Assembly: GCF_023343835.1 (NCBI RefSeq)
Contig: NC_064435.1
Location: 62,568,134 to 62,632,133 of the forward strand
Direction of reading: 5' to 3'
Length of the DNA: 64,000 nucleotides
From: Lagopus muta
Taxonomy: Eukaryota; Chordata; Aves; Galliformes; Phasianidae
The translations under genes were made by a program, and so were the position numbers. Within the stretch, counting starts at the first letter, position 1. Each line of letters begins with the position of its first letter. Under the pieces are notes generated by a model, which searched no databases, had not been told where the DNA came from, and saw nothing but the letters and a program-made list of their open reading frames with translations. Of the stretch, positions 38,701 to 47,150 are shown one piece after another.

Positions 38701-39737
38701 TATCTGCTGAACAACACTAGTAAGCCTGTTTCCTATTGCTTTGTATTAATTCCTTGCTTCATTTTGTCTGATTTTGTTTCTTGACAGCTAACTGAAGTGT
38801 TCTGTTCTTTTATTTGTAGGCATTCAACACCTTTATTGATGATATATTTGCTTTTATTATCACTATGCCAACATCTCATAGACTGGCATGCTTTCGAGAT
38901 GATGTTGTGTTCCTGGTCTATCTCTACCAAAGATGGTATGCCTTTCTTCAGTATTCCTAAGAGTTTTTACAACACTTCAGATTGGCATAAGAACTACAAA
39001 GCAATCTGGAAAGGCTATATGCTGTAGTCATTAAATCATAGAATCACAGAATGGTTTGGGTTGGAAGGGACATTTAAGATCATCCAGTTCCAACCCTGCT
39101 GCTATACGCAGGAACCAGCGTGCTCAAAGCCTTATCCAGCCTGGCCTTGATGGATTCCAAGGAGGGAGCATCCACAACCTCACTGGGAAACCTGTTCCAT
39201 CACAGTGAAGACAAATATTTCTCTAAAGAAACGATAATTTTAAGCCAAGTTTATGTTATACCAAAATGGTAAATGCAGATTTCAGTTTTAGGTTTATATG
39301 CTCACACTAAGAGTAGTAAAGTAGGTCTCCTTGCAAGGTGAGTTTTTTTTCTAGAAATTAAAAACTCAACAGCTTTTGAGAGGGGCTGCGCCCTGGTTTT
39401 GAATCTGTCTCTTAATGATAAAATGTCTCTTAAGAGTCCCCCCCTGTTACAATACAATTTGATAAGTCTTAGTATTTGGTGTTTCTGTAGCTAATTTTTA
39501 AGTCTGTCATATTTTTAGGTCAAAAATGGAAACTGAAAATATGATGAGAAAGGAATTCTGTTCTAAAATTGAATAGTAGAGAACTGATTAAATGTCCTTC
39601 AGACAGCAGGCAAGTAACTTGTGGGTAACAAGTTTTATTTTTTTCCTGCCAGGCTTTATCCTGTGGATAAGAGCAGAGTGAATGAATATGGAGAATCCTA
39701 TGAAGAAAAGCCAAAAAAAAAAGCTCATAGGGAATAA
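14541..39737 (+). CDS. CLPTM1L: CLPTM1-like protein (CRR9), 17 coding exons, complete
   Basis: CLPTM1L is a multipass ER-membrane protein of the CLPTM1 family. It is reported as a scramblase moving glucosaminyl-phosphatidylinositol across the ER membrane during GPI-anchor synthesis, and was first described as cisplatin-resistance related protein 9. Seventeen exons splice with no frame break into 537 codons (538 with the alternative acceptor of exon 4), against 538 aa in human. Visible parts: an N-terminal hydrophobic segment (residues 9-31), a long lumenal region with NNGT and NRST glycosylation sequons, then a membrane cluster from about residue 285 ([59 protein letters not shown]). The C-terminus is cytosolic-type and lysine rich. 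ATG 14541 is chosen because [10 protein letters not shown] matches the start of the family. All junctions obey GT-AG. Exon coordinates are given separately. Confidence 0.98.
14907..15007 (+). CDS. CLPTM1L: CLPTM1L coding exon 2
   Basis: Residues 56-88 plus two bases. [12 protein letters not shown]...[11 protein letters not shown]; acceptor tttgccgtttcag, donor gaaag|gtaagt. Confidence 0.95.
15452..15870 (-). mobile_element. CR1 LINE 3' fragment in CLPTM1L intron 2
   Basis: Starts with the degenerate inverted tail and 'acaatggcttgggttgaaag', followed by the standard reversed CR1 blocks (gagatcatccagttccaacc, ctgcccagagccctatccaacc, ctgggctaaacagcttcag, cctcctctggacccactcc). It is 5' truncated and moderately diverged. 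Confidence 0.9.
17225..17414 (+). CDS. CLPTM1L: CLPTM1L coding exon 3
   Basis: Completes Arg89 and encodes residues 90-152: [19 protein letters not shown] (with an N-glycosylation sequon NGT), then [14 protein letters not shown] and LLTGESTTQ. Donor cgcag|gtaggt. Confidence 0.95.
18631..18770 (+). CDS. CLPTM1L: CLPTM1L coding exon 4 (alternative start 18628)
   Basis: Residues 153-198 plus two bases: [17 protein letters not shown] through DVHRYMK. The acceptor is the tandem aagcag. Using the upstream AG adds one Gln codon and starts the exon at 18628, which matches the human TQQIEAE form. Donor aaaat|gtaagt. Confidence 0.93.
20643..20721 (+). CDS. CLPTM1L: CLPTM1L coding exon 5
   Basis: Completes Met199 and encodes residues 200-225, [18 protein letters not shown]...DLM. 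Acceptor aaacatcctag, donor gatg|gtgagt. Confidence 0.95.
21120..21196. repeat. Perfect 13-bp stem hairpin plus imperfect 31-bp tandem repeat
   Basis: 21120-21132 and 21137-21149 are perfect reverse complements with a 4-base loop (arm ATAAGAGACCAGC, loop AGTA). The right arm also begins an imperfect two-copy tandem repeat (units starting at 21137 and 21168, each 'gctggt..cttnttaaacnataatgta'). No known element recognised. Confidence 0.6.
23299..23416 (+). CDS. CLPTM1L: CLPTM1L coding exon 6
   Basis: Residues 226-264 plus one base: [17 protein letters not shown]...SLQQF. NRST is a further N-glycosylation sequon. Acceptor ttgaaatgcag, donor tttg|gtatgt. Confidence 0.95.
24992..25086 (+). CDS. 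CLPTM1L: CLPTM1L coding exon 7
   Basis: Completes Gly265 and encodes residues 266-296: [19 protein letters not shown], then the first segment of the membrane cluster. Donor ccat|gtaagt. Confidence 0.95.
25996..26139 (-). mobile_element. Truncated CR1 LINE 3' end in CLPTM1L intron 7
   Basis: Inverted tail 'atcatagaatcatcatagaatgg' type sequence, then 'cttgggttgggagggacc' and 'tccatccaacctggcct'. Only about 145 bp remain. Confidence 0.88.
26617..26701 (+). CDS. CLPTM1L: CLPTM1L coding exon 8
   Basis: Residues 297-324 plus one base: [20 protein letters not shown]. The hydrophobic stretch is followed by a basic KKKR flank. Donor aaagcag|gtatgg. Confidence 0.95.
27915..28980 (-). mobile_element. 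CR1 LINE with partial reverse transcriptase, CLPTM1L intron 8
   Basis: The longest CR1 in the window. On the minus strand it contains the C-terminal half of the CR1 reverse transcriptase. Visible motifs are [15 protein letters not shown], the RT motif B region [10 protein letters not shown], motif [10 protein letters not shown], and [16 protein letters not shown]. It continues into the CR1 3'UTR blocks and ends at 27915 in a degenerate tail. The endonuclease and N-terminal RT are missing (5' truncated at 28980), so it cannot move itself. Confidence 0.92.
28524..28978 (-). pseudogene. CR1 reverse transcriptase remnant (open but truncated)
   Basis: About 150 uninterrupted codons of RT motifs B and C and the C-terminal thumb-like region, ending at a stop at 28524. 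Motif C reads FADD (the family uses YADD/FADD). The frame continues by chance into the adjacent CR1 copy (to 29123), giving a composite 199-codon ORF that is not a real protein. Confidence 0.85.
28981..29080 (-). mobile_element. Second CR1 3' end abutting the 5' edge of the larger CR1
   Basis: A fresh CR1 tail (agaatcacagaatcacaagg) begins exactly where the larger CR1 stops, followed by 'gatcatctagtccaacc' and 'attagtaccacaagct'. The latter marks the same subfamily as the copy at 13772. Confidence 0.8.
29284..29387 (+). CDS. CLPTM1L: CLPTM1L coding exon 9
   Basis: Completes Val325 and encodes residues 326-359: [20 protein letters not shown] and [11 protein letters not shown]. Two hydrophobic stretches. 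Acceptor ttttttttccacctag, donor attgag|gtgagt. Confidence 0.95.
30463..30528 (+). CDS. CLPTM1L: CLPTM1L coding exon 10
   Basis: Residues 360-381, [20 protein letters not shown]. Acceptor gttaataacag, donor ttcag|gtacaa. Confidence 0.93.
30829..30874 (+). repeat. 23-bp tandem duplication, two copies
   Basis: The unit 'acttaactggcatttt(a/g)atttaa' is present at 30829-30851 and 30852-30874 with one mismatch. A simple recent duplication in intron 10 of CLPTM1L. Confidence 0.8.
32114..32164 (+). CDS. CLPTM1L: CLPTM1L coding exon 11
   Basis: Microexon-sized (51 bp), residues 382-398, [17 protein letters not shown]. Acceptor tgtattgcag, donor cccag|gtaaga. Confidence 0.93.
33079..33161 (+). CDS. 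CLPTM1L: CLPTM1L coding exon 12
   Basis: Residues 399-425 plus two bases, [16 protein letters not shown]...VKYK, a membrane segment. Donor aaaag|gtactg. Confidence 0.94.
34688..34722 (+). CDS. CLPTM1L: CLPTM1L coding exon 13
   Basis: Only 35 bp: completes Ser426, encodes [11 protein letters not shown] (427-437) and one base of Gly438. Acceptor tgtttacag, donor aacg|gtgagt. Confidence 0.93.
34992..35047 (+). CDS. CLPTM1L: CLPTM1L coding exon 14
   Basis: Completes Gly438 and encodes residues 439-456, [18 protein letters not shown], a membrane segment. Donor acaag|gtgaga. Confidence 0.94.
35132..35176 (+). CDS. CLPTM1L: CLPTM1L coding exon 15
   Basis: 45 bp, residues 457-471, [15 protein letters not shown]. 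Acceptor tttcatcctag, donor tacaaa|gtaagt. The intron before it (35048-35131) is only 84 bp. Confidence 0.94.
35177..38819 (+). other. CLPTM1L: CLPTM1L intron 15
   Basis: 3.6 kb. Contains a short AT repeat near 36700 and the CR1 copy at 37949-38585 near its 3' end. Nothing else recognisable. Confidence 0.7.
37949..38585 (-). mobile_element. CR1 LINE 3' fragment upstream of CLPTM1L exon 16
   Basis: Begins 'tatcatggcatggtttgggt', followed in order by 'gaccatctagttccaatcc', 'cctccctctaggccaggttg', 'ctccaggctaaacagcccc', 'cctcctctggacctgctcc' and 'cccaggatgcagttggccttc'. About 640 bp, 5' truncated. Confidence 0.92.
38820..38935 (+). CDS. CLPTM1L: CLPTM1L coding exon 16
   Basis: Residues 472-509 plus two bases: [20 protein letters not shown] and [18 protein letters not shown], among the most conserved family sequence. 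Acceptor tttatttgtag, donor gatg|gtatgc. It is flanked by two same-orientation CR1 copies. Confidence 0.95.
39034..39223 (-). mobile_element. CR1 LINE 3' fragment downstream of CLPTM1L exon 16
   Basis: Inverted tail 'aatcatagaatcacagaatgg', then 'tttgggttggaagggac' and 'catccacaacctcactggg'. Closely related to the copy at 37949 and in the same orientation. It lies about 100 bp after the exon 16 donor. Confidence 0.9.
39653..39737 (+). CDS. CLPTM1L: CLPTM1L terminal coding exon 17
   Basis: Completes Trp510 and encodes residues 511-537, [19 protein letters not shown], then the lysine-rich end [11 protein letters not shown] at 39735-39737. A run of ten A residues (39713-39722) codes for the lysines. 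Confidence 0.95.
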
Positions 39738-42195
39738 TTAATAATTAAAGATTCTGACCCTGGACTTCTACTGATTATGTGTATTATCTGGTCTTAAGGA
39801 AGAAAAACTTATTTAATAAGAGTATTTTTAGAGCTTATGACAGAACTACATGGACTATACATCTTCTATATTGCCAAAAATCTAGTTTTGATATCCTTCT
39901 ATTTCAAGATCCTCGTGTGTCCTCACAAGGTCCACAGTCTGACAGATGTCATTAAATAATCTTCCTGCATTTAAGCTCCTCTTCAGTGAAAACCTTAAGT
40001 GTCCAGAGCGCTGTAATTAATATCCAGATCTGTGTTTTTAAGGCAACTCAGTAAGTGGAAGTGCGGTGCCATGCCACTGTGAAAAGTCAAAAAACTAACC
40101 AGTGTGTTGCAGCAGAGTCAAGCATTACTGCCAAACTGGAGGCTGTCAAAAAGAAAATGTGTAATTATCCAACTGTTTGCTAATTACAAATCGTCCTCGT
40201 CTGATAACAGAAATCATGGGAATTTTAGAAGTTAGTATTAAATTTATATGTGGACATAGGAAGTTCGGAGCTTCAAATCTGTTGGCAATAAAATGAGACA
40301 GATGGTGGTGTTAAAATTCAAATTCTAACCATTTTCTTAGCCAACAACATTGACAGAGGCTATCAGTTGTCTTAAATGGAATGAAGGTGTGAAACAGCTG
40401 TAACATGATTTCTTTTAATATGTATCCAAGTTCATATAAATCTTTCTGCATTGTTGACAAACCTTTTTTGTTGCCATAGTAGGTATTCATGTAATGCAAA
40501 TCACTGTTGTGTGCTAGGAAGGTCTCTTAAAACATCTTAATTCTTCGTAATGTGGTATCTGAGTGACATAAAGGGCCAATTCCCTGGTGTTTCAGATTTA
40601 ATAATTCCTTGATCCTTCTCCTGTTTCTCCTACCCCCATTGTATTTATGTGATTAAACACATCATTCAGGTGGAATGGCTTTGCTCGCTTACTATACCGA
40701 GCACTTCCTGGAAAAAGGGAAGAAAACCAGCCTGGTGAAGAATAAGCATCTTACTTTGAAATAATTTAAACAGAAATATCCAGAAGGCAGAATTCTACTT
40801 TGTAGTTCTGCTTTTCCTTTGGCCAATAACTGCAGAGTAACCCTAATCATTCTTCAGCTGCCGTGGTAAATAGTACCCTGTTTGTACAAGGCTATTTAAC
40901 TACTGTTTGCCACTGACTGAAAATATTAATTGAATAACTTCAAAGAACACAGATAGATTGCAGTACTCTTTAAGTGCTCTATGAAGTAGCTTTTATCCAG
41001 ATATCTGATACTGCAGAAGTGTTACGCATACTCGAGTCTCAGAAAGATATGGAAACGCACGTAAATTCTTCTGTCACAGAGCACAGTCTTTCTTATCCTG
41101 ACATCCTTATGCACTACTGGCAATGGAAAGGAGTCTTGAAGTGAATATTTACCTCATGTTTATGTTCAGACGTCTTTACATTGTTAATTGTAAATGAGGA
41201 GGACTGTAGACCTGTTGATGTTGGCATTAAATATCCATAAGTCTATGCAAATCTGAGGTTGTGGCTGTTGTCTTGTACGTTTTGGATTTGTTTGGAAGAA
41301 GCTGTTTGTTGTTAAGCAAATTCATTTGGGACTCTTACTTCATAACAGTAGTAAAAAATGCAGGGGCGTGAATGAATTTCCTGATACAAATAATGCAAAT
41401 GATACGTTGCCTTTTTGGTGCCATTTCAGAACAGTCAATAATTGATTCTTCTAAAGTGGCTTCTGAAAGTCCAGAATACGATATTTGGGTATTTCTCATG
41501 TTTCACCATTTATTTTTTGCATGCAGCTGGTGAAAAGTCACTCTTGCACCTTTACATACTATGAGCTTATAGGTCTTTTGTCTTGCATTTCTGATGACAG
41601 TAACCTCATAATATTCCACACAGTAGTCATAAAGAATATAAAATTAGAACATTTTAATTTTAAAATGATTGAGACTTTCCTGTTCAAGTCATTGTTCTAT
41701 GCATTCCATTTCCGAATAAAAAAACCTCACCATATGGAATACAGTTTTCTTCTGTTGCTGGAACATCGATGAAAACTTTCAGTGGTGTAACTTTGGAGAT
41801 TCTGAATGTTTAAACTTCTCTGTTGTTGGCTTAAAACAAAACTGGATTTCCTTATGTTGTTAAGGCAGAAGAAAAAGTGCTTACATAAAATGTCATTAAA
41901 TGCATGGCAGCTCGTGCTGAATTATCAGTGTCTCGCTGCCTATTTGAGAGTTGGAGTGTAACCGAGTAACTTCCTCACTTAGAGGATTCACTGTGATAAG
42001 CAATTAGCTCACCATCATACAATCTTCATTAAGTTAGCAGTAGGTTTGGAAATTGAAAGATTAGCGGTTTAGTTTTTTGTTTTTGATTAGGAGTTAATTG
42101 GGAAAGTCGTGCTTCTGGAGATGCTCTTGCACAGTAATGCTTAGTGCAAAATAATGCACTGATTCTGTCCTTCCTTATTGACTCCCCTTTAGACA
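39738..42195. other. CLPTM1L 3'UTR and start of the CLPTM1L-TERT spacer
   Basis: AT-rich, no ORF with recognisable content. The boundary between UTR and spacer depends on which polyadenylation signal is used. Confidence 0.6.
40287..40292 (+). terminator. CLPTM1L: Candidate polyadenylation signal, CLPTM1L
   Basis: AATAAA 550 bp after the stop, followed by GT-rich 'gatggtggtgtt' at 40301-40312. An alternative AATAAA at 41715-41720 is followed by a T/G-rich 'gttttcttctgttgctgg'. Confidence 0.4.
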
Positions 42196-42290
42196 CTGAA
42201 AGGCTGTTCTCAGATCTTTCCAGTGCCTTCTCCAGGCTGAACAGCCCCAGCTCTCTCAGCCTGTCCTTGTAGAGACAGGCTTGAGAACAT
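42196..42290 (-). mobile_element. Internal CR1 fragment
   Basis: 'gtgccttctccaggctga', 'acagccccagctctctcagc' and 'ctgtccttgtagagaca' are the reversed CR1 block found in the longer copies. No tail is present, so this is an internal remnant. Confidence 0.75.
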
Positions 42291-44164
42291 TCTTTGGAAT
42301 TGCAGCTATGCTTTTCTGTCTGTTCAGAACATTGGGCCTGATACAGCTCCAGCTTATTGCTGAGATACGTTAAAAGCTGGGATCGTGGCCAATCAACAGC
42401 TTACACTGGAAGCATTGCCTCCTTGCTGCTCTGCAACTCCCCATCTGCATTGCCTGAAAGCTTAAAGATGCAGATACCTAGCTTGGGCCGACCGCCATAG
42501 GATCTTTCTCTACGTATGCTATCTAGTCTCCATCATGCACAAGTGTTTCTATTGAGTAGTGCTGACTGTAGGAACAGAAAGGAGTGTTTCCATGTGGTAA
42601 AGTCAACAAACTCTTCAACAAATTGCTTAAGAACTGGTTATCCTCTCCAGCTCTGCCATCCTAGAAGTTGTCACAATCACATGTGGAAGAAAAAACTCGA
42701 ATCAGGAATTGGTGTTGTTTGAAGCCTTCTCTGACTTAAATTTATGGATCTCAGAACAGCAGTGCTGGAGAAGCATGTGATCTGAATAACAATCCTGTTC
42801 ACTGAACTTGACTCCATTACCCTTGGAATGCAGTGAACGTTGCGCTGCAGCCTCATATAAGCTACATATAATCCTCTTAAGCTACCCTAATGTGCAAGCG
42901 TCAGCAACCCCTATGGATGTCTTTGCTTACTACCAAGCTCCTCCACAGGACGGCACCTTGAAAAGCAGCTTGAAGATACAAGACTCTGCAAGTGTCCATA
43001 TTTTTCACTGCTGTTCTCTTTAATCTCCAGCTTCGCAGATTTCAAATTTCAAGAAGCATCTGTCATTTGCAACTAGGGAATAGAAGCACATTCATCCCCT
43101 GAGGGATGGAAGAGAAAAGAAGATAAGTACTTTGGTTATCCTGTATATTTAAATGGCTGATTCTAAGTTCCTCTAGTGAGTGTGCCAGCCAAATCTCTTT
43201 TTCAGACTTTCTGGCCTTCTATCTCAGGAATTCTAATTGGGGTCTTCTGTTAATCATCGATGGCTACTCTCAGTTTGCAACAATTTATTTGAAAAGCCAA
43301 ATTCTGACTTCTGCATTTCTAAAAAAAAGCACAGCCTTTGGTTAAAAGTATCTGAGTGTGGAAAGCTAATTTAGCTGATACACAAAACAGGTACTTCATC
43401 CTGCTGAAAATTTCATCTTTCATGTTCTTACACTCAGCTACCAGCAAAATCTTTTGTCTCATTCAAATTTTTTCCCAGGTGAAAGGTAGCTCAGTATTCT
43501 TTCTGAGGCTGTGTCCTGGCATCACAGTAGTGGAGCTGAGCTGTGAAAGGCTCAGCACAGAAGTGAAAGGACACTGCCTTCTCTACCAAAGCTGCCAACT
43601 ACCAACTCTTTTTGAGAGTCAAATTGAAAATTTCAGTCAGATTCTATGATACTAAAATGACACACAGCATTTGAAAAACATCCCATATATGAGTTGCTGC
43701 AAGGAAAAATGTGCTCAAAAAGTCCCTTGCAAGAACAGAAAAATATAAGTTATAAAAGGGAGAGAATGCTGCAGCATTTACTCTGGGTAAGGACACTGTG
43801 ATCAAGCTCATGTCTTAAATATTAGCAAACAGCAGGGCTGCAGAGATCTTTGCCAGAGGGGATGAGTTTGTGTGAAGGTTTCAGCACTCAGGAATCTCAT
43901 CTGCATGAACAGAAGCATGTCAACACAGTGTGAGCTTTCAGAAAGCAGTACATGAGTTGGAAATGAACCCATGGAAAGTGAATTTTCCCCTGAAACTCTG
44001 AGGCAGTTTCTCAGTGATGGCTAGCTAAGCTCTGCCGTGCTACTCTCTCACTCCCCCTCCTCAAAAGAACAAGGAAAGAAAATAGAATGAAAAAAGCCTC
44101 CTTCATTGAGATAAGGACAGGGAGATCATGCACCAATTACTGCACGAGCAAAACAGACAACATA
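42291..44164. other. Intergenic spacer, nothing recognised
   Basis: No repeat family, conserved ORF or RNA gene could be supported. ORFs of 68-97 codons occur on the + strand at 42516-43649 but carry no recognisable motif. Confidence 0.5.
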
Positions 44165-44440
44165 AAGGAGATGAATATCATTTATTACTTATTGCTAACA
44201 GACTGGAGCAGCGAGAACTAAAAGTAAACTAAAAATGCCTTCTACACATGCTCCTTCTCCCACCTCCTCCCCCTCAGCCGTGCTGGGGAATGAGGAATGG
44301 GGGCCGCAGTCAGTCCGTAACACTTCATCTCTGCCACTTCTTCATGGCTGCTCTGCCCCTGCTCCAGCATAGTGTCCGTCCCACAGATGCTTATGTTTGC
44401 AAATGTATCTTTCTACTGAGAAGTGTTCCTTTCCCTGCCT
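44165..44440 (-). mobile_element. Avian ERV/LTR-like repeat fragment with polyadenylation signal
   Basis: Read on the minus strand it has a purine-rich part (gaagaagtggcagagatgaag), a 'gactgactgcggccccc' block, 'gggggaggaggtgggagaag', and ends in AATAAA (44186-44181) before 'gatattcatctcc'. This order matches, from memory, a common dispersed avian repeat that I associate with ERV-type elements. The family name is not certain. Confidence 0.4.
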
Positions 44441-44482
44441 TCTTCACTGAATACTGGATGATAGGAAATCTCCAGATTCAAA

Positions 44483-44735
44483 GACTCACAGAACAGCCGG
44501 AGTTGGAAACAATCCACAAGGATTACTGAATCCAACTCCTGGGTATCCCACATAGGATCACCCAGTATTTAAACCCTATGTCTGACAGCATTGTCCAAAC
44601 TCTGAGAGCGTTCTCGAACTCTGGCAGGCTTAGTGCCATGACCATTTCCTTGGAATGCCTCTTCCATTGCCCAACCACCTCCTCAGGGAAGAATCTCTTC
44701 CCAGTACCCAACCTGAACCTCCCCCCTCCTTGGGG
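44483..44735 (-). mobile_element. CR1 LINE 3' fragment (diverged)
   Basis: 'agactcacagaacagccgg', 'agttggaaacaatcc', 'ttccattgcccaaccacctcc' and 'gggaagaatctcttcccagt' match the reversed CR1 3' region but with many differences. Confidence 0.75.
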
Positions 44736-44825
44736 CTCCACAAAGAAGAGATGCCACTTCATCATGAAGGCTGGGAGATGGAAAAGAAGGGCTTACAAAA
44801 CCATCAACAATCACCAAAAGAATGG

Positions 44826-45590
44826 TTTATTGCTAGGTGATCTGACACATGAGCCTTCAAGACGTCCATATTGTTTGTTGTGTCCAAGTTAGTGGGGGGG
44901 AGCAGAGATTGATGCAGACAGCAAGCTGACCTGGTACTCCTGCAGCCCTATTGCCCTGATTTTGTAGCAGAGCCAAGGCATGCTGGAGATGGTCATGCGT
45001 CTTACAGGTGGGTCCACTTCCATCAGTTCTCCATCTTGTGGTGGATCTACTCCATAGATTCCTCATCATAGATCCTCTCTAGTGGTCTCTCTAGTCTGGT
45101 TTTAAGAATCATTAGTATCACCAGAATGGGAGCCTGCAGGTGGATTTCCAAGGAGCAGCTCTTGGCCTTCAGCCAGGACATCTGCCAGAAGATGGCCCTG
45201 AGGGACACAAAGGGGACAGCGATATCTGGGAACATCCAGTTTTGTTCTTTTAGGTTCAGATTCCTCCAAGGACAGCATGTGAAACCTCTTTGGATACCTT
45301 TTCTGTTTGGGCACCCTTATGGGGACAGTGTTTTCATTAGCTTCAAAGGAACAGCTCTCTTTTTTTTCATTGATCTGCTGCTGTTCTTTGTGCACCACCG
45401 CGGAAGGTCTGGCTTCACCTATGAGCACTTGTTGGGTAGCATTCACATCTTCAGGCTGAGACACCCCACCTCTAGGGCTCAAGGTCCACACCAGCTCTCT
45501 GAGGGGCACCTCCTGTAGATACAGTGAAGCAGCCAAAAACAAGCTGAGTCCACATTTGCCTGCTTCCTTGGGAATCCATGCAGAAGACAT
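44826..45590 (-). pseudogene. Unrecognised gene-like unit A with paired MEVD motifs, broken
   Basis: An ATG at 45590 opens 162 codons to a stop at 45102. The predicted protein is hydrophobic at the start (GLSLFLAASLYLQE) and lysine/arginine rich later (PKQKRYPKR, EPKRTK). After two changes of frame the minus strand continues as ...YDEESME, then DPPQDGELMEVDPPV, and ends at TAA 44891-44889. AATAAA follows at 44831-44826, about 60 bases further on. The second MEVD (45023-45012) is in frame with the ATG. The first (from 45055) lacks one base. This looks like a decayed coding sequence with a short 3'UTR, possibly a retrocopy or a member of a bird-specific family. I cannot name it. Confidence 0.45.
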
Positions 45591-45679
45591 GCTATCTCTT
45601 TACAAGGGGCAAGGACAGGGGATGGGAAAGGAGGCTATCCTGCATGCAAGCCCGCAGGATGTTAATGAATGGTCTCCCA

Positions 45680-46400
45680 GTTAATTCTGGGTGCAGAAGC
45701 TGCAGAGCAGACAGGGGCTGGGCACCTGGACCTTCAATGCTGCTGCTGTAATCTCACTCTGGCATAACGATATGCCTAGACAGCTGTAGCAGAGGTCAAT
45801 CCACTTCCATTGGTTCTTCATCTGGAGTGCATCTACCTCCATGGGCTGCAGAACAGTAGTCCCAGGCCAGGCCATTGCTCTATGGGCACAGGTACTTTTC
45901 CTCCTGCATTTGTTCTGCTTTGTGAGTCTCCACCACCTCTTCGGTTCTGGGAACCCAAACTCTCTCTTCCCATGTAAAACTGGGCAATCAGCGCTCCTGG
46001 TTCTCTTGGTATCAGCTGTGATTGTTTACCACCAGAGGTCTTGGAGCTGAGTGTGTGGGATGGGGCAGCAGTGACTACTGTGACACCAGTAAGATTCTGT
46101 GATGACCACCGTGATGGTGGGAGTGGTGTTCAGCATGGCGTAAAAAGGAGGCTGTAGGACCCCTGGAGGGCACAGGATGGCAGCTAGAAGGCAGCTCCTG
46201 TGCCCAATGGGCAGCCTTTCTTTCCGGCAAGCAAAAAGGCACAGAGGAGCCATCCCCAGGAAAAGGGTCCTCTGCCTCCTTGACCCTCTTCCTTCTTCCA
46301 CAAGGGAATCATTGAAGGCTGGGACACACAGCATATAATGGCAGGCTCAGAGAACTCCTCTGGCCAGCACAAAGCAGCTCAGGAGTAGAACTGATTGACA
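45680..46400 (-). pseudogene. Unrecognised gene-like unit B, diverged tandem copy of unit A
   Basis: Same architecture 787 bp further along. Paired MEVD motifs begin at 45842 and 45810 (minus strand), with the same 32-base spacing as in unit A (45055 and 45023), including DEEPMEVD after one shift of frame. The upstream hydrophobic segment (QSVLLLSCFVLARGVL) occupies the position of the unit A hydrophobic start and is followed by a stop and then a further 102-codon open stretch (46334-46026). Each unit has independent breaks, so both are probably non-functional. The product is unknown. Confidence 0.4.
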
Positions 46401-46715
46401 GACCATGGAAGCCAGAGCTTCCATGTCAGTATCTAGTGTCTCTTCAACTGTGTTAGGTTTTGGGTTTTTTTTGTTTTTTTTGTGTGTGTGTGTGTTTCTT
46501 TCCAGTTAACTGTTGAATATATATTTTTTTAAAATAAATAAGGTGGAGAATAAGAGATAATAATATAAGATGGGGAGTAAGATTCAAAAATTCCCCATAT
46601 ACTGAAAGTGACAAAGATGTTCTAAAAGCCAAATTCCCTTTCTTCCCCAGGTCTGGTAACATTTCTTCACCACCACTGAAAAAAGTGTATTTCTTTGCCC
46701 CTTCAAGAGACAAGG

Positions 46716-47150
46716 CTAGAACTTCCTGCTGTGCCTAAAGGTCTTCACTTTGATTTCCACCCGTATATTTTTGATGGGGTGAACTGACAATCTGGAGGCC
46801 ACAGATGCAGGATGGGAATAGATCCTGGCATTTCTAAATAGAATGGCATGAGATGTGGCCGCAGATGTGGGCACTGCCAAGTAGCACCATGATGCACTCA
46901 AGGGTTGATGCCACTGCCTTCAAAGGGGGTCCAAGAAGAAAATGTCTGTGGTCAACAACACAGCTGGGTGAGGCTGCGGCCACATGCTGGGTCTTTTAGG
47001 TGGAGCTTGTGCACTTCTTTTCTCATCAGACCATTCTGCTGAATGAGAAGATTGGTGGAGTCAGTAGTAAATGGCATGTCTGCATCTTCTTCTCGGAACT
47101 TTCTGTGGTGGTAGTGGTGATCCTGATGGCTGCAATGGGAAGAATACAGC
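46716..47150 (-). other. Minus-strand coding-like segments of unknown origin
   Basis: On the minus strand, stretches such as REEDADMPFTTDSTNLLIQQ (within 46952-47287) and VASRLSVHPIKNIRVEIKVK (46716-46901) read like protein but are separated by stops. They may be an upstream part of the gene-like units or simply chance. No family recognised. Confidence 0.25.

Noticed and set aside
44578-45518. Plus-strand ORFs opposite the MEVD units (up to 130 codons)
   Set aside because: The minus strand has the repeated motif architecture, and the + strand frames share no motif between the two units.
46490-47150. Possibility that the minus-strand segments form a spliced gene with units A and B
   Set aside because: Stops and frame breaks in each part and no clear donor/acceptor chain; kept only as low-confidence segments.
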